A stretch of DNA of 64,000 nt from Bacteroidales bacterium UBA3754 (GTDB lineage Bacteria > Bacteroidota > Bacteroidia > Bacteroidales > UBA1715). The translations under genes were made by a program, and so were the position numbers. A model generated the notes under the pieces. The model made no database searches. It was not told the DNA's origin and worked only from the letters and a program-made list of their open reading frames with translations. Numbering within the stretch: the first letter of the stretch is position 1; every line of letters begins with the position of its first letter. Positions 26,788-34,851 of this stretch are shown one piece after another. The stretch lies in NCBI GenBank assembly GCA_002371705.1, contig DFGI01000066.1:79814-143813 (forward strand), written 5' to 3'.

Positions 26788-27282
26788 CTAACAATATTGG
26801 TTTAGTAAATCTTTAACTTGTTGAATTTCATCATTTTGAAGGGAGTTGACGCAAATGGCGGGATATTTCGCCAACTGATTTTTTCCCATTGTTTGGTACA
26901 AAATTAAATTTTTGTCGTTCCCATCGTTCACGATTTCGTATTTTTTAAATGCATCAAACGGAATTTTATATGACGTGCATTTTGCCATAAGTAACTGAAT
27001 GTGGTAAAATCGGAACACAATATTCTGATTGTCTTCATCGGATACATAGATGAAATTCAGCTTTTTCTTGTGTTGTAGATACACCACGCCTGCATAAATG
27101 GCAAGCACTGCAAGCACCAGCAGCGTGCACCATCCCGCACTCAGCGGTTTGATTTCCACGCCGAACTCGCGGAGAAAATTAGCCGAAAGTGGAATATACA
27201 CACAGATGGTCGTGATGAGCACAACCCCGAAGGTCTTCCATATTTTCTTTCGACTGGCGTATTTTTCGTTATGTATAACCAT
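26788..27282 (-). CDS. Membrane protein with two N-terminal transmembrane helices and PH-like C-terminus
   Basis: 164 residues. A short basic N-terminus is followed by two hydrophobic helices (near 17-35 and 52-69), then a soluble 90-residue region (NFIYVSDEDNQNIVFRFYHI, YKIPFDAFKKYEIV, LILYQTMGKNQLAKYPAICVNSL, EIQQVKDLLNQYC) whose strand order ending in a helix resembles the bacterial PH-like fold. No family was recognised with confidence. It is first in the four-gene operon that ends with dprA; its promoter is divergent from that of ychF. Confidence 0.7.
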   Translation of the reverse strand: MVIHNEKYASRKKIWKTFGVVLITTICVYIPLSANFLREFGVEIKPLSAGWCTLLVLAVLAIYAGVVYLQHKKKLNFIYVSDEDNQNIVFRFYHIQLLMAKCTSYKIPFDAFKKYEIVNDGNDKNLILYQTMGKNQLAKYPAICVNSLQNDEIQQVKDLLNQYC

Positions 27283-27300
27283 ACTAAATTTTCAGTACTG

Positions 27301-27308
27301 CAAATATA
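27301..27308 (-). promoter_or_regulatory. -7 element TATATTTG for the operon ending in dprA
   Basis: The reverse strand reads TATATTTG 18 bases upstream of the ATG at 27282. It is divergent from the ychF promoter. Confidence 0.6.
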
Positions 27309-27317
27309 CAATTTGCG

Positions 27318-27348
27318 TTGAGAATAATTTTAAAAAAACGTACTTTTG
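27318..27348 (+). promoter_or_regulatory. Promoter of ychF
   Basis: TTG (27318-27320), a 20-base spacer and TACTTTTG (27341-27348), a full Bacteroidota promoter. It ends 18 bases before the ychF ATG at 27367. Confidence 0.75.
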
Positions 27349-27366
27349 CAAAAAATAAATTTTGAT

Positions 27367-28464
27367 ATGGGTTTGAAATGTGGTATTGTTGGCTTGCCAA
27401 ATGTGGGTAAATCAACATTGTTTAATTGTTTGACGAACGCGAAGGCACAGGCTGCCAATTTTCCTTTTTGTACGATAGAACCAAATGTGGGAATGATTAC
27501 CGTTCCCGATAATCGCTTGAACGAACTTGAAAAAATCGTTCATCCTGAAAAAGTCGTGCCTACGACGGTTGAAATCGTTGATATAGCTGGTTTGGTGAAA
27601 GGTGCGAGCAAGGGCGAAGGTTTGGGAAACAAATTCCTTGCTAATATCCGTGAAACCGATGCCATTATCCACGTGCTTCGTTGTTTCGAGAACGAAAATA
27701 TCACACACGTCGATGGTTCAATCAATCCTGTCCGCGACAAGGAAACGATTGATATGGAATTGCAACTCAAAGATTTAGAAACTGTTGAGTCTCGTTTGAG
27801 CAAGGTTGAAAAACAAGCCCGTGCAGGCGGCGACAAGGAAGCTAAGTTTGTATGCGACATTCTTACCCGTGTCAAGGCGGCGTTGCTGAAAGGCGAATCG
27901 GCTCGCACGCTCAATTTGGACGATGAGGAAAAGGCGGCAATCTATGACTTGCATTTGCTTACGTTGAAACCTGTGATGTACGTTTGCAACGTTGACGAAT
28001 CGGGCATAAACGGAAATAAATATGTTGATGCGGTGAAGGAATCCATCAAAGGCGAAAAAGCCGAAGTGTTGATTTTGGCTACGGCTTTGGAGGCGGAAAT
28101 TGCCGAACTCGACACGCAGGAAGAACGCGATATGTTTTTGCAAGATGTTGGTTTAACCGAACCGGGTGTGAATAAATTGATTCGTCAGGCATATTCATTG
28201 CTCAATTTGGAGACATTCCTTACTGCCGGACCTAAGGAAGTTCGTGCGTGGACATACCACAAGGGCGCGAAAGCTCCACAGGCGGCTGGCGTTATCCATA
28301 CCGATTTTGAGAAAGGATTTATTAAAGCCGAGGTTATAAAATACGAAGATTACATTGCATACGGCTCCGAAGTGGCAGTGAAAGAGGCTGGAAAAATGTC
28401 GATGGAAGGTAAGGATTATGTGGTGCAGGATGGCGACATAATGCACTTTAAATTTAATGTATAG
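27367..28464 (+). CDS. ychF: Redox-regulated ATPase/GTPase YchF (OBG-like)
   Basis: 365 residues from the ATG at 27367; an in-frame TTG at 27346 lies inside the promoter and is rejected. Motifs: GLPNVGKST (P-loop), DIAGLVKGASKGEGLGNKFL (switch II), NVDE in place of the usual NKxD, which is the hallmark of the ATP-preferring YchF/OLA1 group, and a C-terminal TGS domain (FLTAGPKEVRAWTYHKG, GVIHTDFEKGFIKAEV, DYVVQDGDIMHFKFNV). It binds ribosomes in characterised species. The next gene starts at its stop codon. Confidence 0.98.
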   Translation: MGLKCGIVGLPNVGKSTLFNCLTNAKAQAANFPFCTIEPNVGMITVPDNRLNELEKIVHPEKVVPTTVEIVDIAGLVKGASKGEGLGNKFLANIRETDAIIHVLRCFENENITHVDGSINPVRDKETIDMELQLKDLETVESRLSKVEKQARAGGDKEAKFVCDILTRVKAALLKGESARTLNLDDEEKAAIYDLHLLTLKPVMYVCNVDESGINGNKYVDAVKESIKGEKAEVLILATALEAEIAELDTQEERDMFLQDVGLTEPGVNKLIRQAYSLLNLETFLTAGPKEVRAWTYHKGAKAPQAAGVIHTDFEKGFIKAEVIKYEDYIAYGSEVAVKEAGKMSMEGKDYVVQDGDIMHFKFNV

Positions 28465-28465
28465 C

Positions 28466-29074
28466 ATGACCGTTCACGAAATCATTCTTGTTTGTGACTA
28501 TTTAGGAACGTTGGCGTTTGCCATAAGTGGCGCGCTTGCGGCTGCACGGAAACAGTTTGATTTGTTCGGTGGTATTTTTCTTGGTTTTGTTACGGCTATC
28601 GGCGGCGGAACGCTCCGCGATATGATGCTCAATATCCCTGTGGCGTGGCTGCACGATATTTGGTATTTTTATATTGTTGTGTTTGCCGTGGGATTCACGT
28701 TTGTGTGCCGAAACTATATTGAAAAATATTCAAAAACTCTGTTTTTGTTCGACACGATTGGTATTAGCGTGTTCACTATCATTGGAATGCAAAAGGGACT
28801 GGCGTTGGATATTCACCCGATTTTGTCGGTAATGATGGGAATTTTGACGGCAGTTTTTGGTGGAATCGTCCGTGATATGATGTGTGTGGACATACCATTG
28901 ATTTTTAGAAAAGAAATATACGCAACTGCCTGTTTGATAGGAGGTTGTGCGTATTTGTTGCTCAATTGGCTTGCGTGCCCCGATTTTATCTCAATCGTTG
29001 TTGCGTCGCTCGTTATTTTTGTGGTTCGCACCGTAAGTGTGATTAAAAATTGGTCGTTGCCAAGGTTCAAATAG
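28466..29074 (+). CDS. TRIC-type cation channel / UPF0126 membrane protein
   Basis: About 202 residues and seven hydrophobic segments arranged as two homologous halves. Each half carries the family signature: FGGIFLGFVTAIGGGTLRDM near residue 30 and MMGILTAVFGGIVRDMM near 115, the GGG and G-RD motifs of prokaryotic trimeric intracellular cation channels (formerly UPF0126). It probably conducts potassium in the inner membrane. The ATG at 28466, two bases after the ychF stop, is chosen; the ATG at 28457 would overlap ychF by 8 bases. It is probably co-transcribed with ychF. Confidence 0.92.
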   Translation: MTVHEIILVCDYLGTLAFAISGALAAARKQFDLFGGIFLGFVTAIGGGTLRDMMLNIPVAWLHDIWYFYIVVFAVGFTFVCRNYIEKYSKTLFLFDTIGISVFTIIGMQKGLALDIHPILSVMMGILTAVFGGIVRDMMCVDIPLIFRKEIYATACLIGGCAYLLLNWLACPDFISIVVASLVIFVVRTVSVIKNWSLPRFK

Positions 29075-29194
29075 AATGGTATTAATCATTCTGTTGTAGC
29101 CAATGAGTTTGTAGTCAATTCTTTCCCAATGTGCTGCCACATAGGGTTTTGTGAGTTTAGCTTGTCTTTTATATAAATTGATAATTCACAAAAT

Positions 29195-30880
29195 ATGAAA
29201 CGCATATTGTTCTTTGCTCTGTCGCTTTCGGTCATGCTGACGAGCTGTAAGAAAGACTCCATTACCGAGGTCTCGCCTTCTTCCGAAACTAAAACGCTGG
29301 AAGACGGTAGCGACGATTATTCAAGTGAAACATTTTCCAAATCGGTTTCGGTGGTATTTTCCCCGACAGAAAATGCCGTAGTCAGCGATACAACCAGCGA
29401 TTTCCTCGTTACGGTCGAAGGGAACGGGGTGACCATAGTGTATTCGGGTTCGGAACAAGTTGAATACAATTTGTCGGGAACATCTGACGACGGATTTTTC
29501 AAATTGTATAGTGCAAAAAAACAATCCATTCAGCTACATAATCTTTCGCTCACCAATACGAAAGGTGCTGCTATTAACGTGCAAGGCACAGTGGATTCGC
29601 CAAGTAGCGGGAAACGAACATTTGTGATTGTGAACGGCGTCAACGAACTTGCCGACGGCATTACATATACGCAGACTCCGTCGGGCGAGGACGAGAAAGG
29701 TGTGGTTTTCGGTGAGGGAAAACTTGTTTTCAGCGGCGACGGTAGGCTAACTGTTACGGCAAACGGGAAGTCGGGCATAGTGTCGGACGATTACGTGCGT
29801 TTTTGGGCAAGCCCTTCTGTTTCAATTGTTTCAAAATCCGGACATGGTGTTAAAGGAAAAGATTCTGTTATGGTTGACAATGCGACGCTCGACATTACTG
29901 TTTCGGCAAATACGAAAAAAGGTATCACGTCGGATGGTACAGTGCGGATTGATGGGGGAACGACCACCATCACTATTTCGGGCAGTGCCGCTTACGATAG
30001 CGACGACCAGTCCTATTCTGGAACGGCTGGCATAAAGGTGGGCGGACAATTTGAGATGAACGGCGGTACGCTCACCATAACTAATTCTGGTTCAGGAGGT
30101 AAAGGTATTTCGGGTGATGCGAAAGGTTATTTCAGCGGGGGAACTGTTTCTGTCATTACTACTGGCTCGAATTATACTACAGGTGATATTTCCGCCAAAG
30201 GCATCAAATTCGATGGCGACATCATATTTTCGGGCTCCGAAGTCCTGGTGAATTGCAAATCGAACGAGGGCATTGAGTCCAAAGGTTCTATAACAGTTTC
30301 CGATGGGGGTGTGTATAGTTACTCCAGCGCCGACGATGCAATGAATTCCGCTTCAGATTTTACCATTTCGGGTGGTTTTGTGTGCGGATATGCCACATCG
30401 AACGATGGACTTGACGCAAACGGCGATTTCTACATAAAAGGCGGCGTGGTTTATGCAATAGGTGCAAAAAGTCCCGAAGTTGCTGTTGATGCTAACACAG
30501 AGGAACGTCATACGCTGTATGTTCAAGGCGGAACAATCGTAGCCATTGGTGGATTGGAACAAGGTGCGTCGCTCACACAATCGTGCTATCAGACTTCGTC
30601 GTGGAGTAGTTCCACTTGGTACGGACTACATGTCGGGGCTACAACGTATGCATTTAAAACTCCCGCAAGTGGTGGCTCGGGATTGGTCGTTTCGGGTTCG
30701 TCAACACCAACGCTCACTTCGGGCGTGACCGTTTCGGGTGGAACGACTTATTTCGATGGAATGTTCATTGCAAATTGCTCCGTAAATGATGGAAATTCCG
30801 TTTCGCTTTCGACATATACTGGAGGAAACAGTGGTGGCGGTCCTGGTGGCAATGGCAGAGGACCGGGAAATCGTTTTTAA
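29195..30880 (+). CDS. DUF4353 carbohydrate-binding-domain lipoprotein
   Basis: 561 residues; a lipoprotein signal ends LTSCK (Cys18). Residues 60-470 form a right-handed parallel beta-helix-like repeat series with recurring GxVxISGG, KGIxSDG and NxGTLTI patterns, matching the DUF4353 family annotated as carbohydrate-binding in Bacteroidota and Firmicutes. The last 25 residues are a flexible glycine tail (GGNSGGGPGGNGRGPGNRF). Probably surface-exposed. It is followed 74 bases later by a DUF2490-type barrel. In other genomes, as I recall, DUF4353 genes lie with CotH kinase or VTC-type polymerase genes; none is seen here. Confidence 0.85.
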   Translation: MKRILFFALSLSVMLTSCKKDSITEVSPSSETKTLEDGSDDYSSETFSKSVSVVFSPTENAVVSDTTSDFLVTVEGNGVTIVYSGSEQVEYNLSGTSDDGFFKLYSAKKQSIQLHNLSLTNTKGAAINVQGTVDSPSSGKRTFVIVNGVNELADGITYTQTPSGEDEKGVVFGEGKLVFSGDGRLTVTANGKSGIVSDDYVRFWASPSVSIVSKSGHGVKGKDSVMVDNATLDITVSANTKKGITSDGTVRIDGGTTTITISGSAAYDSDDQSYSGTAGIKVGGQFEMNGGTLTITNSGSGGKGISGDAKGYFSGGTVSVITTGSNYTTGDISAKGIKFDGDIIFSGSEVLVNCKSNEGIESKGSITVSDGGVYSYSSADDAMNSASDFTISGGFVCGYATSNDGLDANGDFYIKGGVVYAIGAKSPEVAVDANTEERHTLYVQGGTIVAIGGLEQGASLTQSCYQTSSWSSSTWYGLHVGATTYAFKTPASGGSGLVVSGSSTPTLTSGVTVSGGTTYFDGMFIANCSVNDGNSVSLSTYTGGNSGGGPGGNGRGPGNRF

Positions 30881-30910
30881 AGATTAAGAGTTAATAATTA
30901 AAAAGTAAGG

Positions 30911-30933
30911 GTGGCAGAGCTTGTCGAAGCCAC
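30911..30933. repeat. Small hairpin repeat between the DUF4353 and DUF2490 genes
   Basis: GTGGC and GCCAC arms enclose AGAGCTTGTCGAA, which itself contains GCTT-GTCG-AAGC. It resembles the short 'cttcgacaagctc' palindromes that recur in many bacterial genomes. Fifteen of its bases recur inverted inside the GDSL gene near 32477, possibly by chance. Confidence 0.4.
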
Positions 30934-30954
30934 AGATTAAATAAAATAGATTCT

Positions 30955-31782
30955 ATGAATTTCTTTCAAAAAATAGTATTCTTTTTAATTGCGTTCGTTC
31001 CCTTTGCTCTGTCTGCCCAGACTTCTGTGGACTTGGATTCGGAATTTGGCGGACGGATTTCGGTTGGAATAGACAAAAAAATACAGAAAGGTTTACACGT
31101 TTCGCTCGACGAGGAATTGCGACTTGATGATAATTTTAAGAGCGTCAATCGTTTACAGATGAATTTTGGTGTTGATTACAAATTGATGCAACATATAAAA
31201 CTTGGCATAGGCTATTCGCTTATCAATCCCTACGACATGACAGAAAATGCGTTCTCCGACGCAAAGCATCGAATTGTGTTTAGTGCCACAGGTATCGTCA
31301 GATACGGACAATGGAGGTTTGCTTTGAAAGAACAATTTCAACTGACGCACCGTACAGGCAGTTTCAATGAATATCAAAATCCGAGGAACGCACTGACGCT
31401 CAAAAGTCGTTTGTCGGCAAAATATAATTATTCCGAACGGTTTGCACCATACGTCTTTGTGGAATTTCGTAGCGTGTTGAATGCACCTGTGGTTGTAGCT
31501 TCGTATGACGGCACAAACTATCTCACATCGTTGGGTAGTAAAATTGGCGATGCAGGTTGGTTTTTGGACGGATTCAGCGGAAATTATCTCAATAGAATCC
31601 GTTTGGGTGTAGGTGCTCAAATTAAGTTTGATGTGCACAACGGTTTGAATATCTGTTTGTTACTTGACCGAGTGAGTGACAAAATTGTTGACGCAAATGC
31701 CGAAGGAACAAAACTGAAATCCTATACAAAAGAAACTGGATTTGTGGGACAAATTGGCGTAGGGTATGTGTATTCGTTTTAG
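30955..31782 (+). CDS. DUF2490 outer-membrane beta-barrel protein
   Basis: 275 residues with a signal peptide (residues 1-22, ending LSAQ). The mature part is a series of amphipathic strands typical of DUF2490: VGIDKKIQKGLHVSLDEELRLDDNF, then LMQHIKLGIGYSLINPYD, RWRF/WRFALKEQFQ, LTLKSRLSAKYNYSERFAPYVFVEFR and a terminal strand ending VGQIGVGYVYSF, with the C-terminal Phe expected for BAM recognition. Probably an outer-membrane porin-like barrel. It is co-directional with the DUF4353 lipoprotein, and the pair may act together at the cell surface. Confidence 0.82.
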   Translation: MNFFQKIVFFLIAFVPFALSAQTSVDLDSEFGGRISVGIDKKIQKGLHVSLDEELRLDDNFKSVNRLQMNFGVDYKLMQHIKLGIGYSLINPYDMTENAFSDAKHRIVFSATGIVRYGQWRFALKEQFQLTHRTGSFNEYQNPRNALTLKSRLSAKYNYSERFAPYVFVEFRSVLNAPVVVASYDGTNYLTSLGSKIGDAGWFLDGFSGNYLNRIRLGVGAQIKFDVHNGLNICLLLDRVSDKIVDANAEGTKLKSYTKETGFVGQIGVGYVYSF

Positions 31783-31814
31783 AAAATGTTTTCCTTGCAA
31801 ATGTGGAAAATATT

Positions 31815-31844
31815 TTGAAGACGTGGTGTAAAAAATTATTTTTG
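31815..31844 (+). promoter_or_regulatory. Promoter of the SGNH/GDSL hydrolase gene
   Basis: TTG (31815-31817), a 19-base spacer and TATTTTTG (31837-31844). It lies inside a longer in-frame extension, so the start is the later ATG at 31899. Confidence 0.7.
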
Positions 31845-31898
31845 TATGACGTTTTTAGATTAGAGCCGACATACGGTTCCGAAAAAGGATTTTTCATT

Positions 31899-32597
31899 AT
31901 GAAAAAAATATATTCGTTCATTTTTCTCTTTGCAATGGGCATTTCGCTCAATGCACAGAAGATTCTGTTTATTGGCGATTCAATAACCGATGGCAAATGG
32001 GGCTACGAATGCGATGGCACGCGTAATACCAACGACATGAATCATATTTTTGGACATGGTTACATGTATCTCATAGCGGCAAAATATATGGCTGTTTATC
32101 CCGATTCGGCTATGCAGTTCTACAATAGGGGCATTAGCGGTAACACGGTGAAAGATTTGGCGGAACGTTGGGATTCCGATGTGCTCAGTGTCAATCCTGA
32201 TGTGCTTTCGGTGCTAATCGGCATCAACGATGTGCTGAACGACAATCCGTCGGTCGATACCGTGGCTTTTGAAAAAACGTATCGTGATATTCTTACCAAA
32301 AGCCGAACTCAAAATCCTAATCTTGTGATTCTTCTTGGCGAGCCATTCTGCGAGAATGGTTTTAGAATTGACAGCGAAGGAGTTATCCGAAAAAAATGTG
32401 AGGCATTGTCGCGGGCGGTACAGCGAATAGCCAAAGATTATGATGCCAGTTTCATTCCCTGTCAGGCATTTTTCGACAAGCTCTGCAAGGAAAGTGGCAA
32501 TACTTCGTATTGGATTTGGGACGGCGTTCATCCAACACCTGCGGGACATTATAAAATGTCGGTTCTTTGGGAACAACACTTACCTACTAAAAAATAG
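31899..32597 (+). CDS. Secreted SGNH/GDSL-family esterase or lipase
   Basis: 232 residues from the ATG at 31899, which opens a signal peptide (MKKIYSFIFLFAMGISLNAQ). The four SGNH blocks are present: FIGDSITDG (nucleophile Ser), the Gly of NRGISGNTV, LIGINDV (Asn of block III) and WDGVHPTPAGH (Asp and His). It probably hydrolyses acetyl or acyl esters on carbohydrates outside the cytoplasm; from memory, the short form with DGVHP-TPAGH is common among Bacteroidota carbohydrate esterases. It is monocistronic with its own promoter. The substrate cannot be told from the sequence. Confidence 0.92.
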   Translation: MKKIYSFIFLFAMGISLNAQKILFIGDSITDGKWGYECDGTRNTNDMNHIFGHGYMYLIAAKYMAVYPDSAMQFYNRGISGNTVKDLAERWDSDVLSVNPDVLSVLIGINDVLNDNPSVDTVAFEKTYRDILTKSRTQNPNLVILLGEPFCENGFRIDSEGVIRKKCEALSRAVQRIAKDYDASFIPCQAFFDKLCKESGNTSYWIWDGVHPTPAGHYKMSVLWEQHLPTKK

Positions 32598-32633
32598 GAA
32601 TTGTAAATGTCGTGTTGAACATACGGATTTGTA

Positions 32634-32641
32634 TATATTTG
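32634..32641 (+). promoter_or_regulatory. -7 element TATATTTG for the GNAT gene
   Basis: Perfect TAnnTTTG 32 bases before the ATG at 32674; TTG at 32615-32617 gives a 16-base spacer. Confidence 0.55.
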
Positions 32642-32673
32642 TGTAAAGAAAAATTCTATAACAAATAAACGCA

Positions 32674-33138
32674 ATGATTAGACGAGCAAACACAAACGAT
32701 ATAGCACAGATTCTCAATCTGTTACTTCAGGGCGACATGGTTCATTTCAAGATTCGTCCCGACATATTCAAACCAAACACTACAAAATATAACGAACAGG
32801 AAATCAGCGAAATGCTCAACGATGACACGAAGCCCATATTTGTTTACGACGACGGTGGCGTGCTGGGCTACCTATTTTGCCAAATTACTGAAATAGGGGA
32901 CAACAGTTTGTTGCAAAACATAAAAACACTCTATATTGACGACCTCTGTGTTGACGAAAAAGCCCGTAAACGGCACATAGGGAAAGCACTGTTTGAATAT
33001 GTTCGCGAATATGCACAATCAATCGGTTGCCATAATATTACGCTGAACGCATGGGCAGGCAACGATCCTGCATTGTCGTTTTATAGGAATATGGGAATGA
33101 AACCACAGAAAACCTGTATGGAATTGGTGCTGAAGTAA
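32674..33138 (+). CDS. GNAT-family N-acetyltransferase
   Basis: 154 residues with the acetyl-CoA fold in order: IRRANTNDIAQILNLL (beta1-alpha1), GVLGYLFCQI, LYIDDLCVDEKARKRHIGKALFEYV (motif A; here R-K-R-H-I-G replaces the usual Q/RxxGxG/A) and ITLNAWAGNDPALSFYRNMGMKPQKTCMEL (motif B). The family acetylates amino groups of proteins, antibiotics or metabolites; the substrate is unknown. It is monocistronic with its own -7 element. Confidence 0.92.
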   Translation: MIRRANTNDIAQILNLLLQGDMVHFKIRPDIFKPNTTKYNEQEISEMLNDDTKPIFVYDDGGVLGYLFCQITEIGDNSLLQNIKTLYIDDLCVDEKARKRHIGKALFEYVREYAQSIGCHNITLNAWAGNDPALSFYRNMGMKPQKTCMELVLK

Positions 33139-33236
33139 CAATGTAAAAAAGGGATTATATAGGTTAGACCATTGGTTCAAAAGATTAGTTATTTTTCCCC
33201 ATAATTCAATAAATATAAATAACTATAAACTTTTGT

Positions 33237-33767
33237 TTACCACAAACTATAATCCACTGACGACCATTCCTGTACCTTTTTTTTGATGGATTCCTTGGGA
33301 TGTGCTAATTTGTGCCGACGTTCAATTTCTTCTAAAATATCGTCGTTTATAGGTTCCGAATCTACTATGAATTCACAATGGTCGTCATAGATTATTACAT
33401 CACGTTTTAATTCTTCAGTGAATAATTCTACCAGTTCTTCTTTAGTAAAACACATTATGCGAGCGTCAATGTAGTTTTTTGTTTCCATTATGACATCGTT
33501 CCACTTTTTCCCACGCATTATCCGCAATGTGTAATCCAAAACTTTATCTTGAAGAAATCTCCGATAACCCCAATCAGGGTGGTCTTCGGCATAGCTATCA
33601 AGAACTTCCATAAGGTTTCCGCCTTTCTGCACAAAACCCGCAATCCGTGCTATTTTTCTATCAAAGGGACTGAAATTCCATTCTGCACAACCAGAATCCC
33701 AATATTCTTTACTTTTCAAAACACCCTTGTATTCTTTAAGGGTTAAATCAAATGGATATGTATTCAT
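33237..33767 (-). CDS. Hypothetical cytoplasmic protein
   Basis: 176 residues, no signal peptide or membrane segment. It is acidic and mainly helical in the second half (TKEELVELFTEELKRDV, NDDILEEIERRHKLAHPKES, KKKVQEWSSV) and aromatic-rich at the start (MNTYPFDLTLKEYKGVLKSK). No family is recognised. Codon use matches the neighbours and the frame is clean for its full length, so it is probably real. It stands alone between a GNAT gene and a repeat-bearing intergenic stretch; no clear promoter was found. Confidence 0.65.
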   Translation of the reverse strand: MNTYPFDLTLKEYKGVLKSKEYWDSGCAEWNFSPFDRKIARIAGFVQKGGNLMEVLDSYAEDHPDWGYRRFLQDKVLDYTLRIMRGKKWNDVIMETKNYIDARIMCFTKEELVELFTEELKRDVIIYDDHCEFIVDSEPINDDILEEIERRHKLAHPKESIKKKVQEWSSVDYSLW

Positions 33768-33882
33768 AACTCTTATATTTTTTCACAAAGAAAAACCAAA
33801 GGTGTGCCAAATCAAGGCAGAGGTTTTTGTTTTTTTCGGAATTATCTACTTTAATTGTGTATCGAGTCAATTCATTTTTCTG

Positions 33883-33912
33883 TTACTTTCTGTCTTCAGC
33901 GACAGAAAGTAA
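33883..33912. repeat. 12-bp perfect inverted repeat, related to 13939-13965
   Basis: TTACTTTCTGTC, a 6-base loop (TTCAGC) and GACAGAAAGTAA. A reverse-orientation copy of one arm and the loop lies at 13939-13965. Confidence 0.8.
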
Positions 33913-34123
33913 CCAAAGAACGCCGTCGCCGCCGCATCTTCGCTAAATTTCTTCTCATTCCGCTAAACTCTCGGGGATGGCGCTCCTCACAAACCCACGC
34001 CGCCAAGCCGAGAGTTCTTAACGCTCCATTCAAAGCAATTTTTAACGCTCATCTGCGAAGGCGAACCGTCATCGTTTGGTGAAAATTAGGACTTCTTTGT
34101 TGCACCAAACGAAAACATTTGTC

Positions 34124-34161
34124 AGCACGACAGTCCGACTGAGTCGGGAGGCTTTTCTTTG
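34124..34161. repeat. Dispersed repeat copy (reverse of 48677-48714)
   Basis: Contains the palindrome CCGACT-g-AGTCGG and the adjacent GGCTTTTCTTT. The reverse complement aligns with 48677-48714 (AAAGAAAAGCC, then CTCAGTCGGA-TGTCG) with a short gap and a few mismatches by hand. Confidence 0.65.
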
Positions 34162-34196
34162 GGTTCCGTTTCCCTTGGGCATTTTGTTCACATTCG

Positions 34197-34220
34197 GCAA
34201 AGAAAATACCTTTTCTTTGC
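34197..34220. repeat. 10-bp perfect hairpin GCAAAGAAAA/TTTTCTTTGC
   Basis: Two perfect 10-base arms separated by TACC. It may be the right end of the repeat element or a weak terminator; no T-run follows. Confidence 0.6.
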
Positions 34221-34343
34221 TCTCACTTAATCGCAAAATTCTTTTGCCACCAAAAGAAATGGAACAGATTTTGGCAAAACTAAAAAAGATAATTCCGAAT
34301 AAAATAGTAGTTTTGAGAAACTAGTATAAAGAATATGTAACAA

Positions 34344-34850
34344 ATGTTTTATCAATTCAAATATCAAACTCCTGATGGTTTCAACGACCTGCTGATGCGC
34401 TCGGATGGCGAAAGTCTTGTCGGTTTGTGGTTTGAGAATTCTGTTGACGCGAAGAAAAATATCTTACACTGTGCGGAAAAAGATTTGCCTATTTTCTGTG
34501 AAACTTGTCGTTGGCTCGACGAATATTTTTCGGGTAGGCAGCCCGATTTTACGCCACAATACAAAATTGAAAATCCAACTTCTTTTCGGTGCGAAGTTCT
34601 TGATATTGTGAGCGATATTCCCTTCGGCAAAACAATTACATACGGCGAAATTGCCGCAAGAATCGCGGAAAGGCACGGAATCGGGAAAATGTCGGCTCAG
34701 GCCGTTGGCGGCGCAGTCGGGTGGAATCCTATTTGTCTCATTGTTCCGTGTCACCGTGTGGTTGGCGCGAATGGAAAACTCACTGGTTACGGAGGTGGTA
34801 TCAACAACAAGATTGCCTTGCTGAAACTTGAGGGTTCGCTTTTCCCATAA
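34344..34850 (+). CDS. ogt: Methylated-DNA--protein-cysteine methyltransferase
   Basis: Repairs O6-methylguanine by irreversible transfer of the methyl group to its own cysteine. 168 residues with the complete active-site region: IPFGKTITYGEIAARIAERHG (helix-turn-helix start), MSAQAVGGAVGWNPICLIVPCHRVVGANGKL (PCHRV nucleophile Cys) and TGYGGGINNKIALLKLEG. It is the short form without an N-terminal Ada zinc domain. Convergent with the CAT-like gene, only one base apart at their 3' ends. Confidence 0.96.
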   Translation: MFYQFKYQTPDGFNDLLMRSDGESLVGLWFENSVDAKKNILHCAEKDLPIFCETCRWLDEYFSGRQPDFTPQYKIENPTSFRCEVLDIVSDIPFGKTITYGEIAARIAERHGIGKMSAQAVGGAVGWNPICLIVPCHRVVGANGKLTGYGGGINNKIALLKLEGSLFP

Positions 34851-34851
34851 T

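Larger units (their letters stand above)
33768..34343. other. 576-base intergenic stretch with inverted repeats and dispersed-repeat fragments
   Basis: No convincing gene. Two overlapping frames (33855-34082, 34076-34324) are arginine- and lysine-rich and low in protein-like character. The stretch holds a 12-bp inverted repeat (33883-33912), a GC-rich run of GCC/GTCGCC near 33921-33935, an element shared in reverse with 48677-48714, and a 10-bp hairpin at 34197-34220. It looks like a decayed mobile repeat. Confidence 0.6.

Noticed and set aside
33855..34324. Two overlapping forward frames in the repeat-rich stretch
   Set aside because: Arg/Lys-rich, low-complexity translations of repeat DNA, with no promoter or domain; treated as non-coding.
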